A stretch of DNA of 64,000 bases from Cesiribacter sp964504565 (GTDB lineage Bacteria; Bacteroidota; Bacteroidia; Cytophagales; Cyclobacteriaceae). The translations under genes and the position numbers were made by a program. Positions 8,353-17,379 of this stretch are shown piece after piece (position 1 is the first letter of the stretch; the number at the start of each line of letters is the position of its first letter). A model generated the notes under the pieces. The model was not told the origin of the DNA and made no database searches. It was given only the letters and a program-made list of their open reading frames with translations. Location: positions 1-64,000 of the forward strand of contig CAZDEY010000001.1 of the NCBI GenBank assembly GCA_964504565.1, in the 5' to 3' direction.

Positions 8353-10176
8353 CTATAACGAAGCACGGCCTTCATCATCCAATGACTTTATAAAACTTAC
8401 TATTGCGCTAACTTCCTCCGGGCTTAAATTTAGTGGGTCGGGTGGTAGGGTTTGGTTGGGGCTGTCTAGGCCTAAGCCTTCGCCGCCGCCCTTGTTATAG
8501 AAATCTACTACCTCTTCCAGCGTAGTGTATACGCCGTTGTGCATATAGGGCGCGGTGCGGTTGCTATTGCGTACTGTAGGGGTTTTAAAGAAAAAACGAA
8601 GCGCTTCGGTATTTAAAAATGCGTAGCGGCCGCCATCAGCGTCTACCTGGCTGGGGTTTTGGGCGTGGTTAGGTACGCCCAGCATTTCCAATTCGCTTTC
8701 AGCAAAATTAGGTGGTATGGTGCCGTTAAATACAGGCGCAAAGTGGCAGGTAGCACACTTGGCTTTTCCGGTAAATAGGTTAAATCCCCTTATTTCTTCC
8801 TGGGTCAGGCTTTCTTCCTCACCGCGTATGCTCTTATCAAAGCGGGAGTTAAAGGGAGAAAGGCTACGAATATATGCCGCAATAGCCTGGCGAATATGCC
8901 GCTCATTTGTTCCATCTTCGTACAGGCTATCAAATGCTTGTTTATACTTTGGCATACGGCCTACTACCGCCGCCATAGAATCCAGGTTGCTGTGAAACTC
9001 CAGCTCATTATTTACTACATTAACAATTTGTCCTTCTAAACTTCCGGCCCGCTTATCGTAGAAGAAGCCTTTTTGCAAACCGGCGTACAGCAGTGTGGGC
9101 GTATTGCGCTGCTGGCCCGGAAATAGCTTTAAGCCGTCAGCAAAGGCTTTTTCGGCTTGGTGGCAGGTGCCGCAACTCATTTTGCCATTGGCCGAAAGGG
9201 CGGTTTCGTTAAACAACATATTGCCTAACTCTACTAAACCGGCTTTAGCTGCCTGTTGGTTATCGGAGAAATAGGGCAGGTTAAAGGTTTCCGGTGAAAA
9301 TAACGAAGTTGCCGTATGGCTAATAGCCATTTCAAAAGGAAATTCCACCTGCCAGTCATCAACGGTTTCCGTCCAGAGCAGCATTTGGTGGTGGGTGTGT
9401 TGGCCTATAAATGCGTAGCGGTTAAAGTTGGCAAAATTGCCGCTTAGTAGTTCTTTTCGGCTTAATTCAATACTGTTTTGCCAGGCTTGGTATAAGCTAG
9501 GTTCAGCAAACATATTTTGGTAAATGGCCAGAATTTCTGCCAGGCGAGTGTACACCACCGCCGATTCTTCCAGGGAATTTTCCAGCACCGGCGAATCGAA
9601 ACCAGTAATGCCGGTAGTAGCTACGCGAACCACGGCATCGCGCACCAACCACAGCACGTGGCGTTTCTCTAGTTTTATATAGGCATTTTGGTACAGCAGT
9701 TTAAGCCAGTTAAGGGTTTTTTCTGTAGTACGGGCGACTGCTTCAGTATCAACTTCATCGGCAAACAATTCTTCTTCTAACCGCTGAAAGCCGAAGGGCT
9801 CTTTAATTTTAATATCGGTAGCGTCTTCTTCTTCCACCTTAAGCAAATTTGGCCCGTTTAGTGCCAAGTAGTTTTGTTTATCGGCCGCCCATAGTAGCGG
9901 TTCTGCCTGCTTAAATAGTGAACGGGCCAGGCTATACTGGTGCCGGGCAGCTTCCGGATTACCTACACTGTTTTTTAGTTTTTCTAAGGAAGAAATCAGC
10001 TCGCTTAAATCAGTTTTGTATAATTCCAGCAGAGCTTTGGCAGCTTCCTCTTCGGAAGTTACAGCAGTGGTGGTAACTGAGTCGCTACGTTCGGTTTTAA
10101 CCTGGCAAGCTAAAAGAAGAAAAAGGCATGCCGTTAGGCACACCCCTTTCCAAACTATGTATCTCTCCAATTTCAT
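8353..10176 (-). CDS. Di-haem cytochrome c peroxidase (MauG-like) with imelysin-like N-terminal region, lipoprotein
   Basis: Predicted periplasmic lipoprotein: the leader ends in LLLACQ with the lipid cysteine near residue 24. The C-terminal 300 residues are a bacterial cytochrome c peroxidase/MauG domain with two haem sites, CGTCH (about residues 334-338) and CATCH (about 471-475), and the closing motif KTPTVRNSNRTAPYMHNG. At 607 residues it is much longer than a plain peroxidase. The extra N-terminal part (about 40-300) is helical and contains EPFGFQRLEEELF (about 126-138), which resembles the imelysin GxHxxE region but with Q in place of H. It starts one base after the stop of the PhoX-like gene, so the two form an operon. 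The substrate may be peroxide or a protein; the sequence does not decide. Confidence 0.85.
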   Translation of the reverse strand: MKLERYIVWKGVCLTACLFLLLACQVKTERSDSVTTTAVTSEEEAAKALLELYKTDLSELISSLEKLKNSVGNPEAARHQYSLARSLFKQAEPLLWAADKQNYLALNGPNLLKVEEEDATDIKIKEPFGFQRLEEELFADEVDTEAVARTTEKTLNWLKLLYQNAYIKLEKRHVLWLVRDAVVRVATTGITGFDSPVLENSLEESAVVYTRLAEILAIYQNMFAEPSLYQAWQNSIELSRKELLSGNFANFNRYAFIGQHTHHQMLLWTETVDDWQVEFPFEMAISHTATSLFSPETFNLPYFSDNQQAAKAGLVELGNMLFNETALSANGKMSCGTCHQAEKAFADGLKLFPGQQRNTPTLLYAGLQKGFFYDKRAGSLEGQIVNVVNNELEFHSNLDSMAAVVGRMPKYKQAFDSLYEDGTNERHIRQAIAAYIRSLSPFNSRFDKSIRGEEESLTQEEIRGFNLFTGKAKCATCHFAPVFNGTIPPNFAESELEMLGVPNHAQNPSQVDADGGRYAFLNTEALRFFFKTPTVRNSNRTAPYMHNGVYTTLEEVVDFYNKGGGEGLGLDSPNQTLPPDPLNLSPEEVSAIVSFIKSLDDEGRASL

Positions 10177-10177
10177 G

Positions 10178-11644
10178 TTAACGGCCTAAGCCTTTAAGCA
10201 CAAACATCATGCTACCCTCGCCGGTGCTGGGGCTAGGATTAGCGTTAGGGTCAGTAAAGTTACCTTCCCAGCCGTGGTTCTGGGTTATCAGAATAAAGGT
10301 TTCCGGTGAGCCGGTTATATCTGAAATATCAATCATGCCGGTAAGCTCCCAGGCGTCATCAGCGCTGCCGTAGCCTTGGCTGGCAGCCGTAACCTGATCG
10401 CACACCAATACGGTTTTAAGCTCGCCGGTATTCAGGTTATACTGGTAAAGTTGGGCGTAGTGGTTTTTTTCCGGCGTATCGAAGTAACCATTAGGGTCTT
10501 CCTGAATGTAGGCGTAGTTTTCAGTAACCAAAATGTTATCCGGGCTATGGAACATGGCCGCTTTGCCGTTGAGCTTATCACCGTCTAGTACGCAGGTAAT
10601 AGTACCCTCGCCGGTGGGGTCGTTTTCGTTCAGTACTACTTTGTAAATTCTTCCGTAGAAGGTACCTTTACCGGCTAGGGCATCGCGCTTGCGGCCGGTT
10701 ACGCAGAAGTAAATCTCTCGCTCGTTGGCCGCACTGCCGCGGCGCCAGTCAATATCTTCTAGTCGAGAGAAGCCCATAACCCCTTTAGCTTTAGCCTCGG
10801 CATCCAGCAGGTCAATTTCGCGCTCCTGAAGTTCAACAAACTTCATTTTGTAGGTTTCGCCCTCCTGCATATCCATTTCAAAGTTAATTAGGGTATTCAC
10901 AACCTTTAGGCCGTAAAGCTTACCGCCCTCTAAATCGCCACGCTCGCCCACGTACATGCCTAGCTGACCGCTCGGTACGCTGTTGCTAGAGTGGTCGTCG
11001 CCAATAAACACTACGGTTTTATCGGGGTAAGCATTTTTGCCAATCGGCACGGCGTTTTCGGTAGACCACTGGCCCATGGCCGGCAGCATCCGGGCTGAGC
11101 TGGCCTCGCTGGGATCGCGGAATGGGTCGGTAGCGAATACACCCTTCATAGAGCCGCCCCACTCGCCGCCGCTAAGGTATAGCGGGCCAAAGCCGTGCTC
11201 TTCCGGAGTAATTAGCGTACCGGAACACTGAGCGGTACTGGCTGTGGCCAGCGCGTTAAGAATGTAAGAACCGCTAATGGGTTTAAGGTTGGCATCTAAT
11301 TCAATACGGGCTACCGAATAGTCGGCTTCAATATTGTTAATTAGCGTGTAGGTGCCGTCGTTGTTCTTCAGCATACCCGCACCGTCGGCCATTGAGCCGT
11401 ACACAAAATCGGGGCTGGCGGCCAGTTCGTCTTCCGAAGTTAAAATAGGGTATACCTCTACTCCGGAGAACTCATTGGTGAGTTGCAGAAAGTTAGGGGT
11501 AACAGAATAAGCTTCTACATCTACAGCAACACCATTTTGGTTATCGTTGCCGGTAGGTTGGGGTGAAGAAATGCGGGCCTCTTCATCGCAGGCAGTAATT
11601 GCCAGGCCAAGAAGTGCGGCGGGTAAAAAAGGTAAATGTTTCAC
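10178..11644 (-). CDS. PhoX/DUF839-like beta-propeller lipoprotein
   Basis: A secreted lipoprotein with lipobox LAITAC (cysteine 19). The body resembles the PhoX-type (DUF839) propeller family of calcium/iron alkaline phosphatases: a segment with GGEWGGSMKG, then TVVFIGDDHSS and GGKLYGLKV, and near the C-terminus TFILITQNHGWEGN. I cannot confirm all PhoX metal ligands by eye, so phosphatase activity is not assured. It is first in a two-gene operon with the di-haem peroxidase, with a one-base gap. The pairing suggests that both act outside the inner membrane in a shared redox or phosphate process (inference). Confidence 0.65.
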   Translation of the reverse strand: MKHLPFLPAALLGLAITACDEEARISSPQPTGNDNQNGVAVDVEAYSVTPNFLQLTNEFSGVEVYPILTSEDELAASPDFVYGSMADGAGMLKNNDGTYTLINNIEADYSVARIELDANLKPISGSYILNALATASTAQCSGTLITPEEHGFGPLYLSGGEWGGSMKGVFATDPFRDPSEASSARMLPAMGQWSTENAVPIGKNAYPDKTVVFIGDDHSSNSVPSGQLGMYVGERGDLEGGKLYGLKVVNTLINFEMDMQEGETYKMKFVELQEREIDLLDAEAKAKGVMGFSRLEDIDWRRGSAANEREIYFCVTGRKRDALAGKGTFYGRIYKVVLNENDPTGEGTITCVLDGDKLNGKAAMFHSPDNILVTENYAYIQEDPNGYFDTPEKNHYAQLYQYNLNTGELKTVLVCDQVTAASQGYGSADDAWELTGMIDISDITGSPETFILITQNHGWEGNFTDPNANPSPSTGEGSMMFVLKGLGR

Positions 11645-11829
11645 AGTGAATCAATTAAAAAGTTAAGTAACTGACCCAAAGGTAGGAAGCCAAGGTTGCG
11701 CAGGTGTTATACGCCCGTTACGGCTGCTTTATCATTTGGCTTTAATTGAACACAAAAACTTAACAGCTAAAATCAGGGCGCAAGAACTAAAATATCCCAA
11801 ATTTACCGTCTTGCCCCGGGCAAAATAAA

Positions 11830-11860
11830 AACCGGCCCTCCTGATTCAGGAAAGCCGGCT
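11830..11860 (-). terminator. Terminator of the universal stress gene
   Basis: On the minus strand CCGGC and TCCTGA pair with TCAGGA and GCCGG to give a long stem with only wobble pairs between its two parts, followed by TTTTTATTTT. It lies about 25 bases after the stop at 11885. Confidence 0.85.
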
Positions 11861-11884
11861 ATATAGTTTGGGTTGAAAGAATAA

Positions 11885-12736
11885 CTACTTCTTAATTTTC
11901 TTCATATTAACTGTAAGCACCGGCACGCTGGCTCCGCGTATTATATCGTGGGCTACACTGTGGCTTAGCAAACTGCTTAGGCCGGTACGGCCGTGGGTAA
12001 TTACAGCAATCATATCGGCCCCTACTTTAGCGGCGTACCGCTTTAAGCCATCTTCGGTATCGTTATCTTCAATAACTGCCGGCGTATAGTTACGCAGGTT
12101 ATGTTCTTTGGCGTAGCGGTCCAGTTGTTTTACGTGCTTATCTACGCTACCATTAGTTACGTGCACTAAATGAAGGTTAGAATTTAGGTGCTCGGCCAGC
12201 GTACGAATATGCGCCAAGCCCGGGTAAGCATCATCTTCCATATCGGTAGCTACCAAAATTGTGTTGGCCTGCACCGGCCGGTCGGTAACCTTTACCGAAA
12301 GCACCGGCACGTTAGATACACTAATAACCTGTTCGGTATGGTTACCCACAAAATACTCTTCCATAGTATTTTCGCCGCTGGTTCCCATTACAATCAGGTC
12401 AACCTTATGCTTATGAATAAAGGTATCTACAATTTCCTGCATAGGCCCTACCTGCATAAAAGGGCTAACCTTTAACCCTTCGGCGCTGTACTTTTGCTCA
12501 AGCTCCTGCAGCCGGGCCCGGTTCTTTTTAATCAAGGCCACCATAAAGGCATCCTCTTCGGTATCGGCTTTATAGTAAATATCGCCGGTGGCGGTAAAAT
12601 CGGTACCCTCGGGCGGTAATTCGGTATTAAGAAGCAATATTTCGGCGCCGCCCAGTTGTTTGGCCAGGGCCACAGCCGATTGCAGTCCACGCTCGGCTAT
12701 ATCGGAAAAATCGGTAAGAACCAGTATATTCATCAT
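11885..12736 (-). CDS. Tandem universal stress protein (two UspA domains)
   Basis: A cytoplasmic stress protein with two UspA folds in one chain, about residues 1-145 and 150-283. Domain 1 starts MNILVLTDFSDIAERGL and ends with VDLIVMGTSGENTMEEYFVG then PVLSV. Domain 2 starts NTILVATDMEDDAYP and ends ADMIAVITHGRTGLSSLL then PVLTV. Both retain the G-x2-G-x9-G(S/T)-like nucleotide-binding region in part. The frame is open further upstream, but that extension would overlap the preceding gene and adds a non-Usp hydrophobic stretch, so I place the start at one of the two adjacent ATGs (12736 or 12733). A TATCTTTA element upstream overlaps the previous gene's stop and may be its promoter. Confidence 0.88.
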   Translation of the reverse strand: MMNILVLTDFSDIAERGLQSAVALAKQLGGAEILLLNTELPPEGTDFTATGDIYYKADTEEDAFMVALIKKNRARLQELEQKYSAEGLKVSPFMQVGPMQEIVDTFIHKHKVDLIVMGTSGENTMEEYFVGNHTEQVISVSNVPVLSVKVTDRPVQANTILVATDMEDDAYPGLAHIRTLAEHLNSNLHLVHVTNGSVDKHVKQLDRYAKEHNLRNYTPAVIEDNDTEDGLKRYAAKVGADMIAVITHGRTGLSSLLSHSVAHDIIRGASVPVLTVNMKKIKK

Positions 12737-12777
12737 GCTAAAAATTATGTTGAGGTATCTAATAAAGATAAATCCTA

Positions 12778-13527
12778 TCAAATTTGTTCGTCTTGCTCAT
12801 CGTCAGAGGCCGGCTCAATAGAACCCACCCCGCTTACATCGCGGCGTAGGTTACGCGGATTGCCCCGGTAGCGTACACTGCCTACCCCGCTAACTTTGGC
12901 TTCCAGGTTTTGGGTAACGTAAATATTGGCATTGCCAATTCCGCTTAGGCTAACATCGCAGTCCGAAGCTTGTAAGCCGTAAGCATCTAAGGTACCAGCC
13001 CCGCTCATATCGATTTCCAAGGTGCCGCAAGAACCGTTAAGCGTTACCGAGGCCGCCCCGCTCAGGTCAAGCGCAACTTCCTCAACTTCCATATTCAGGT
13101 CTACCCAGCCGGCACCGGCAATATCCATGGTAAACTCCTTGGCTTTTAGTACGCCTTCATTACTTAGTTTAACCGCTCCGCCAATTTCCAGGCTTTCCAA
13201 ATCGGGGTAGCTAATAATTAAGGTAATACCGTCAGAGCCATCCAGTTCTTCATCGCTGCTGATGTTTAGGGTACTACCGTTAACCTCAGTCTTAATCATA
13301 GCCAGTAGGTTTTGGTCGGTAGTAACCAGTAGCTCCGGGGTGGCACTTTGTTTTAACACAATAGTATACTCGCCCTTTATATCTAGTTTAGAAAACTCTT
13401 GCAGGGCGCGGCGATCCTGTACTACATTGCCGTCGCCTTTAATTGCTTCGTTATCGCAGGAACTGAGCGTAAAAATTATTCCCAGGAGGAGAAGGAGTTT
13501 TGAGGGCTGCCAAAAATTCAATTTCAT
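12778..13527 (-). CDS. Head-GIN (DUF2807) lipoprotein
   Basis: A secreted lipoprotein: the leader ends LSSCDN. The rest is a right-handed beta-helix of the DUF2807 'head GIN' type found widely in Bacteroidota. It begins GDGNVVQDRRALQEFSKLDI and contains repeated strand-turn units such as LDLSGAASVTLNG and CDVSLSGIGNANIYV. Its function in cells is not established; envelope adhesion or envelope stress roles have been proposed for the family. It lies just upstream of, and in the same direction as, the universal stress gene, with a gap of about 40 bases, so the two may be co-transcribed. Confidence 0.82.
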   Translation of the reverse strand: MKLNFWQPSKLLLLLGIIFTLSSCDNEAIKGDGNVVQDRRALQEFSKLDIKGEYTIVLKQSATPELLVTTDQNLLAMIKTEVNGSTLNISSDEELDGSDGITLIISYPDLESLEIGGAVKLSNEGVLKAKEFTMDIAGAGWVDLNMEVEEVALDLSGAASVTLNGSCGTLEIDMSGAGTLDAYGLQASDCDVSLSGIGNANIYVTQNLEAKVSGVGSVRYRGNPRNLRRDVSGVGSIEPASDDEQDEQI

Positions 13528-13640
13528 AGTATATAATAATTAGGTCGTTGGGTTTTATGTTCTAACTGTGAGTATACAAGTTTGATTTATTTTTTGGTGG
13601 AAGATTTATCAAAATCCCAATAAAATTAACCAAACCGTAA

Positions 13641-14213
13641 TTATTCTACCTTTATCTGATACTTGTACAACAGGCCTAAAACCTCAGGTAAAGAAAAGCG
13701 GGCACCCTTTATCCGGTTGTTTTCGGCATCTATACTGTAATTAACCGATTGCCGGAAGTCAGATTTTTCCAGATTCGTATTACTGAAAACAGCATTATGC
13801 AAGTTACAATTTATAACCGCCGTACCCTTCATTTCGGCTTCGGTAAAATCGGCACCTTCTAGCTGGCAGTTATTAAACTCCGAATTGTTCAGTTTTACCC
13901 GGTAGAAAGAGGTGTGGTTAAGCAGGCAATCGGCAAAGCGGCAACTAAACCCAAACGGATTAGCCTGGGCAAAATCCAGGCCTAGCAGCTTGCAACTCCG
14001 GAACTGAACCTCCTGAAAAGCCACATTGTAAAGATGAACGTTACTGAGGTTACAATCTATAAACTCACAGTTAACAAAGTTGAGGTTTTTCAGGCGGGTT
14101 CCTTCAAAAAGGCAGTGCCGGAAAGTGCAGTTTTCGTACTCACCGGTAGCCAGGGCTTCCGCAGTGTAGTCTTCATCAGCAATTATCTGCCCTTCCACGT
14201 ATAAATTTTCCAT
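13641..14213 (-). CDS. Pentapeptide repeat protein
   Basis: The chain is almost wholly five-residue repeats of the A(D/N)LxX type from about residue 25 to 175 (for example LEGADFTEAEMKG, NLHNAVFSNTNLEKSDF), giving a right-handed quadrilateral beta-helix. There is no signal peptide, so it is predicted cytoplasmic. Some members mimic DNA and protect gyrase from quinolones, but many have no known role, and nothing here points to one. It is a single gene facing away from glyA. Confidence 0.88.
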   Translation of the reverse strand: MENLYVEGQIIADEDYTAEALATGEYENCTFRHCLFEGTRLKNLNFVNCEFIDCNLSNVHLYNVAFQEVQFRSCKLLGLDFAQANPFGFSCRFADCLLNHTSFYRVKLNNSEFNNCQLEGADFTEAEMKGTAVINCNLHNAVFSNTNLEKSDFRQSVNYSIDAENNRIKGARFSLPEVLGLLYKYQIKVE

Positions 14214-14381
14214 ATGGCTGCCGGCTTTATTTTGGTTGAAATAAGGGAAATTTGAGGTTGATTAAAAACTAACGGAAACTGTATACCAGCTTGCGGGTTA
14301 GTGACAAATACACTGATACTATAATCATTGGGAAAGTGGCCCTAATGGCGTACTTTTACATCGTATAAATTTTTGTTGAGC

Positions 14382-15689
14382 ATGAACAGCACTCTACCTG
14401 CCAATAGCGCCCACACCATAGCGCGCGACGAAAAAGTTTTTAATCTGATTTCGGAAGAACGCCAGCGCCAGGAACGCGGCCTAGAGCTTATAGCGTCGGA
14501 GAATTTTGCCTCGCCGCAGGTAATGGAGGCTGCCGGTAGCGTGCTTACCAACAAATACGCCGAAGGCCTGCCCGGCAAACGCTACTACGGCGGCTGCGAG
14601 GTGGTTGATGAGGTTGAACAACTGGCTATAGATCGGCTAAAAGAACTGTTTGGTGCCGCCTGGGCCAACGTGCAACCGCACTCCGGCGCCCAAGCCAATG
14701 CCGCCGTTATGCTGGCGTGCTTAAACGCCGGCGATAAAATTTTAGGCTTCGATTTGAGCCACGGCGGACACCTTACGCACGGTTCACCGGTAAACTTTAG
14801 CGGTAAACTTTATAAGCCGGTATTTTACGGGGTTGATAAAGAAACCGGCCTGATAGACTGGGACAAAGTAGCTGAAACTGCTAAAAAAGAGCAGCCAAAC
14901 ATGATTATTTGCGGGGCTAGTGCCTACAGCCGCGACTGGGACTACGAGCGCCTGCGCGAAATTGCCGATGAGGTAGGTGCCCTGCTGCTGGCGGATATTA
15001 GCCATACCAGCGGACTAATTGCTAAAGGCTTATTAAACGATCCCATACCGCACTGCCACATAGTTACTACTACTACCCACAAAACCCTGCGTGGTCCGCG
15101 CGGCGGCGTAATAATGATGGGTGAAGACTTTGACAATCCCTGGGGACTAAAAACCCCTAAAGGGGAGGTACGCAAAATGAGCAGCCTGCTGGATAGCGGC
15201 GTATTCCCCGGCACCCAGGGCGGCCCGCTAGAGCATATTATTGCTGCTAAAGCCGTAGCCTTTGGCGAAGCCCTCAGCGATGATTTTATGCACTATAGCC
15301 TGCAGATTATTAAAAATGCCGATGCTATGGCCAAGGCGTTCGTAGCTAAAGGCTATAACCTGGTTTCCGATGGTACGGACAACCACCTAATGCTAATTGA
15401 CCTTAGAAATAAGGATATTACCGGTAAGCAAGCCGAGCAGGCCTTGGTAAAAGCTGATATTACGGTGAACAAGAACATGGTACCGTTTGATGATAAGTCG
15501 CCCTTTGTAACCAGCGGTATCCGTATAGGCACTCCGGCCATAACCACCCGGGGCATGAAGGCCGAACACATGGCTAAGGTGGTAGAATTAATAGATAAGG
15601 TTATAACTAACCACGAGAATGAGGAAATTTTAGGCAAAGTTCGGGCGGAAGTAAATCGCTGGATGCAAGATTTTCCGTTATATACCTAG
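14382..15689 (+). CDS. glyA: Serine hydroxymethyltransferase
   Basis: A PLP enzyme that interconverts serine and glycine and loads tetrahydrofolate with a one-carbon unit. Family motifs in order: RQERGLELIASENFASP, NKYAEGLPGKRYYGGCEVVD, QPHSGAQANAAV, LADISHTSG, and the PLP lysine in TTTTHKTLRGPRGG. At 435 residues it has the normal length. The open frame can begin at TTG 14373, but the ATG at 14382 (MNSTLPANSAH) is the natural start. It is followed after 17 bases by tatC in the same direction. Confidence 0.97.
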   Translation: MNSTLPANSAHTIARDEKVFNLISEERQRQERGLELIASENFASPQVMEAAGSVLTNKYAEGLPGKRYYGGCEVVDEVEQLAIDRLKELFGAAWANVQPHSGAQANAAVMLACLNAGDKILGFDLSHGGHLTHGSPVNFSGKLYKPVFYGVDKETGLIDWDKVAETAKKEQPNMIICGASAYSRDWDYERLREIADEVGALLLADISHTSGLIAKGLLNDPIPHCHIVTTTTHKTLRGPRGGVIMMGEDFDNPWGLKTPKGEVRKMSSLLDSGVFPGTQGGPLEHIIAAKAVAFGEALSDDFMHYSLQIIKNADAMAKAFVAKGYNLVSDGTDNHLMLIDLRNKDITGKQAEQALVKADITVNKNMVPFDDKSPFVTSGIRIGTPAITTRGMKAEHMAKVVELIDKVITNHENEEILGKVRAEVNRWMQDFPLYT

Positions 15690-15706
15690 TCTGAATATTT
15701 TTTAGA

Positions 15707-16654
15707 ATGCTCAAAAGAAAAGCGCTGCCGGTTCCACGGACTAGCGAAATGTCATTTATAGACCATCTGGAAGAACTCCGGTGGCACGTAGTTAGAGCAG
15801 CCATTGCCGTAGTAGTATGCGCAGTAGTTGCTTTTTTTGCTAAAGAATTTGTGTTTGGCGAGCTTATTTTAGGCCCCAGCCGCACCAGTTTCTGGACCTA
15901 CCGCATGATGTGCCAGTGGGGTACTTATGTAGGCTCCGATGCTTTGTGCATTGAGCAACTGCCGTTCATTATTCAGTCGCGGCAAATGACCGGGCAGTTT
16001 ACTATGCACCTTACGGCCTCGTTTGTGGTAGGTATAATATTAGCTTTTCCGTACGTATTTTGGGAGTTCTGGCGCTTTTTTAGCCCGGCGCTGGAAGATA
16101 ATGAGCGTAGCCTAAGCCAGGGAGCGGTGTTTTTTGTGAGCGTACTATTTATGCTGGGTGTACTTTTCGGCTACTATATAGTATCACCGCTTTCGGTTAA
16201 CTTTTTATCTAATTACCAGGTAGACCCTAGCGTAGTTAATGAATTTGATATAAGTAGTTACGTTTCTACCCTTACCACCCTTACCCTGGCCTGCGCTTTT
16301 ATGTTTCAGTTGCCCATTGTGGTGTACTTCCTTACTAAAATTGGCGTGGCTACCCCGGCTGCCATGCGGGCTTACCGCAAAATTTCAATTGTAATTATCT
16401 TGGTTATTTCGGCCATAATTACCCCGCCGGATATAATGAGCCAGATCCTGATAACCATTCCACTTCTGCTTCTGTACGAAATAAGTATAGGCATTAGCGG
16501 CTCGGTACTTAAAACTCAGGCTAAAAAAGAAGCTAAGGAATTAGCCAAGCTGGAAGCTCGCGAAAAGCAATACGAAGAACAAAAAGCTCTGGAAGAACAA
16601 CAGCAGAAAAACCTGCCGCTAGATCAGCGAATGGATGATGACGAGCCTTACTAG
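15707..16654 (+). CDS. tatC: Sec-independent protein translocase subunit TatC
   Basis: The core membrane receptor for twin-arginine signal peptides. The cytoplasmic N-terminal motif MSFIDHLEELRWHVVRA is the signature, and six hydrophobic segments follow, including FPYVFWEFWRFFSPAL and the late segment IVIILVISAIITPPDIMSQ. At 315 residues it is longer than the usual 240-260; the extra is a lysine/glutamate-rich, probably coiled-coil cytoplasmic tail (about 265-315). Close spacing to glyA suggests co-transcription. A large bidirectional hairpin follows. Confidence 0.95.
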   Translation: MLKRKALPVPRTSEMSFIDHLEELRWHVVRAAIAVVVCAVVAFFAKEFVFGELILGPSRTSFWTYRMMCQWGTYVGSDALCIEQLPFIIQSRQMTGQFTMHLTASFVVGIILAFPYVFWEFWRFFSPALEDNERSLSQGAVFFVSVLFMLGVLFGYYIVSPLSVNFLSNYQVDPSVVNEFDISSYVSTLTTLTLACAFMFQLPIVVYFLTKIGVATPAAMRAYRKISIVIILVISAIITPPDIMSQILITIPLLLLYEISIGISGSVLKTQAKKEAKELAKLEAREKQYEEQKALEEQQQKNLPLDQRMDDDEPY

Positions 16655-16694
16655 CCTCATGTAGAGTAGATTTTATACCATTAATTCTTAAAGT

Positions 16695-16751
16695 ATAAGG
16701 CCTAACCGAAACTAAGCCCTCTCATGGGTGTTGGCTTCGGTTAGGCCTTAT
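16695..16751. terminator. Strong hairpin after tatC
   Basis: ATAAGGCCTAACCGAA (16695-16710) and TTCGGTTAGGCCTTAT (16736-16751) form a perfect 16-bp stem around a 25-base loop. It lies 40 bases after the tatC stop. Confidence 0.85.
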
Positions 16752-16899
16752 CTCTGATAGTCTAGTTATACTTTAGGTAGATTAGAAGCGCAATGCTATT
16801 CCGTACTTATATATTACTTAACCAAGCAAATAAACCTCCGGATTGAGCAAACAAACTAGTCGGCTTAAGTTTTCATATACTACACAAAATCAAAAATTT

Positions 16900-17313
16900 A
16901 TGAAAACGCTATATAAAAGTGAAGTAACCAGCAAAGGCGGTTTACGCGGCCATATAAATTCCGACAATAATGCCCTGAATATAGATGTATTTATGCCGAC
17001 CGGCGAAGATACCGACAAGCAAGGCACTACGCCCGAGCAACTTTTTGCCGCCAGCTACGCCAGTTGTCTGGAAGGTACGCTCTACCACGTAGCCAAACTA
17101 AACAACCTGGATATCAGCGATACCGAAGTAAAAGCCGAGGTAGAAGCCGTTCAGGTAGAAAAGGGCGACCTACAGTTTAAGCTGGATATGCAAGTAAACA
17201 TTCCACAAATTGAGCGCGAAAAGGCCCAGCACATACTAGATCAGGCTTGGAAAAACTGCCCCCTAACCAAAGCTACCCAAGGCAATATGGAGGTGAATTG
17301 TAAGCTGAGCTAA
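16900..17313 (+). CDS. Ohr/OsmC-family protein, diverged paralogue
   Basis: At 137 residues it keeps the Ohr fold and both cysteines: TTPEQLFAASYASCLEGTL and NCPLTKATQGN. The N-terminal loop reads SKGGLRGHINSD, whereas active Ohr proteins, including the paralogue at 4474-4890, have GGR-x-G-R. The arginine therefore sits one place later or is lost, so peroxide specificity may differ. A TTG at 16843 would add 19 residues unlike the family; the ATG at 16900 aligns with the paralogue's start and is chosen. It ends in a palindromic element shared with the next gene's upstream side. Confidence 0.85.
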   Translation: MKTLYKSEVTSKGGLRGHINSDNNALNIDVFMPTGEDTDKQGTTPEQLFAASYASCLEGTLYHVAKLNNLDISDTEVKAEVEAVQVEKGDLQFKLDMQVNIPQIEREKAQHILDQAWKNCPLTKATQGNMEVNCKLS

Positions 17314-17323
17314 CAACCAAAAA

Positions 17324-17354
17324 AACCTATAAGGTCTTAAAGGCCTTATAGGTT
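17324..17354. repeat. ACCTATAAGG palindrome, copy 1
   Basis: A 31-base near-perfect palindrome centred on 17339; the outer arms are AACCTATAAGG (17324-17334) and CCTTATAGGTT (17344-17354). It lies between convergent genes and probably works as a bidirectional terminator. Its core matches a second copy at 19028-19060. Confidence 0.8.
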
Positions 17355-17379
17355 TATAAATTTGAATATCGATTTGCGG

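Noticed and set aside
10178..11644. Calling the gene phoX outright
   Set aside because: The propeller resembles PhoX, but the metal-binding residues could not all be confirmed, so the call stays at PhoX-like.
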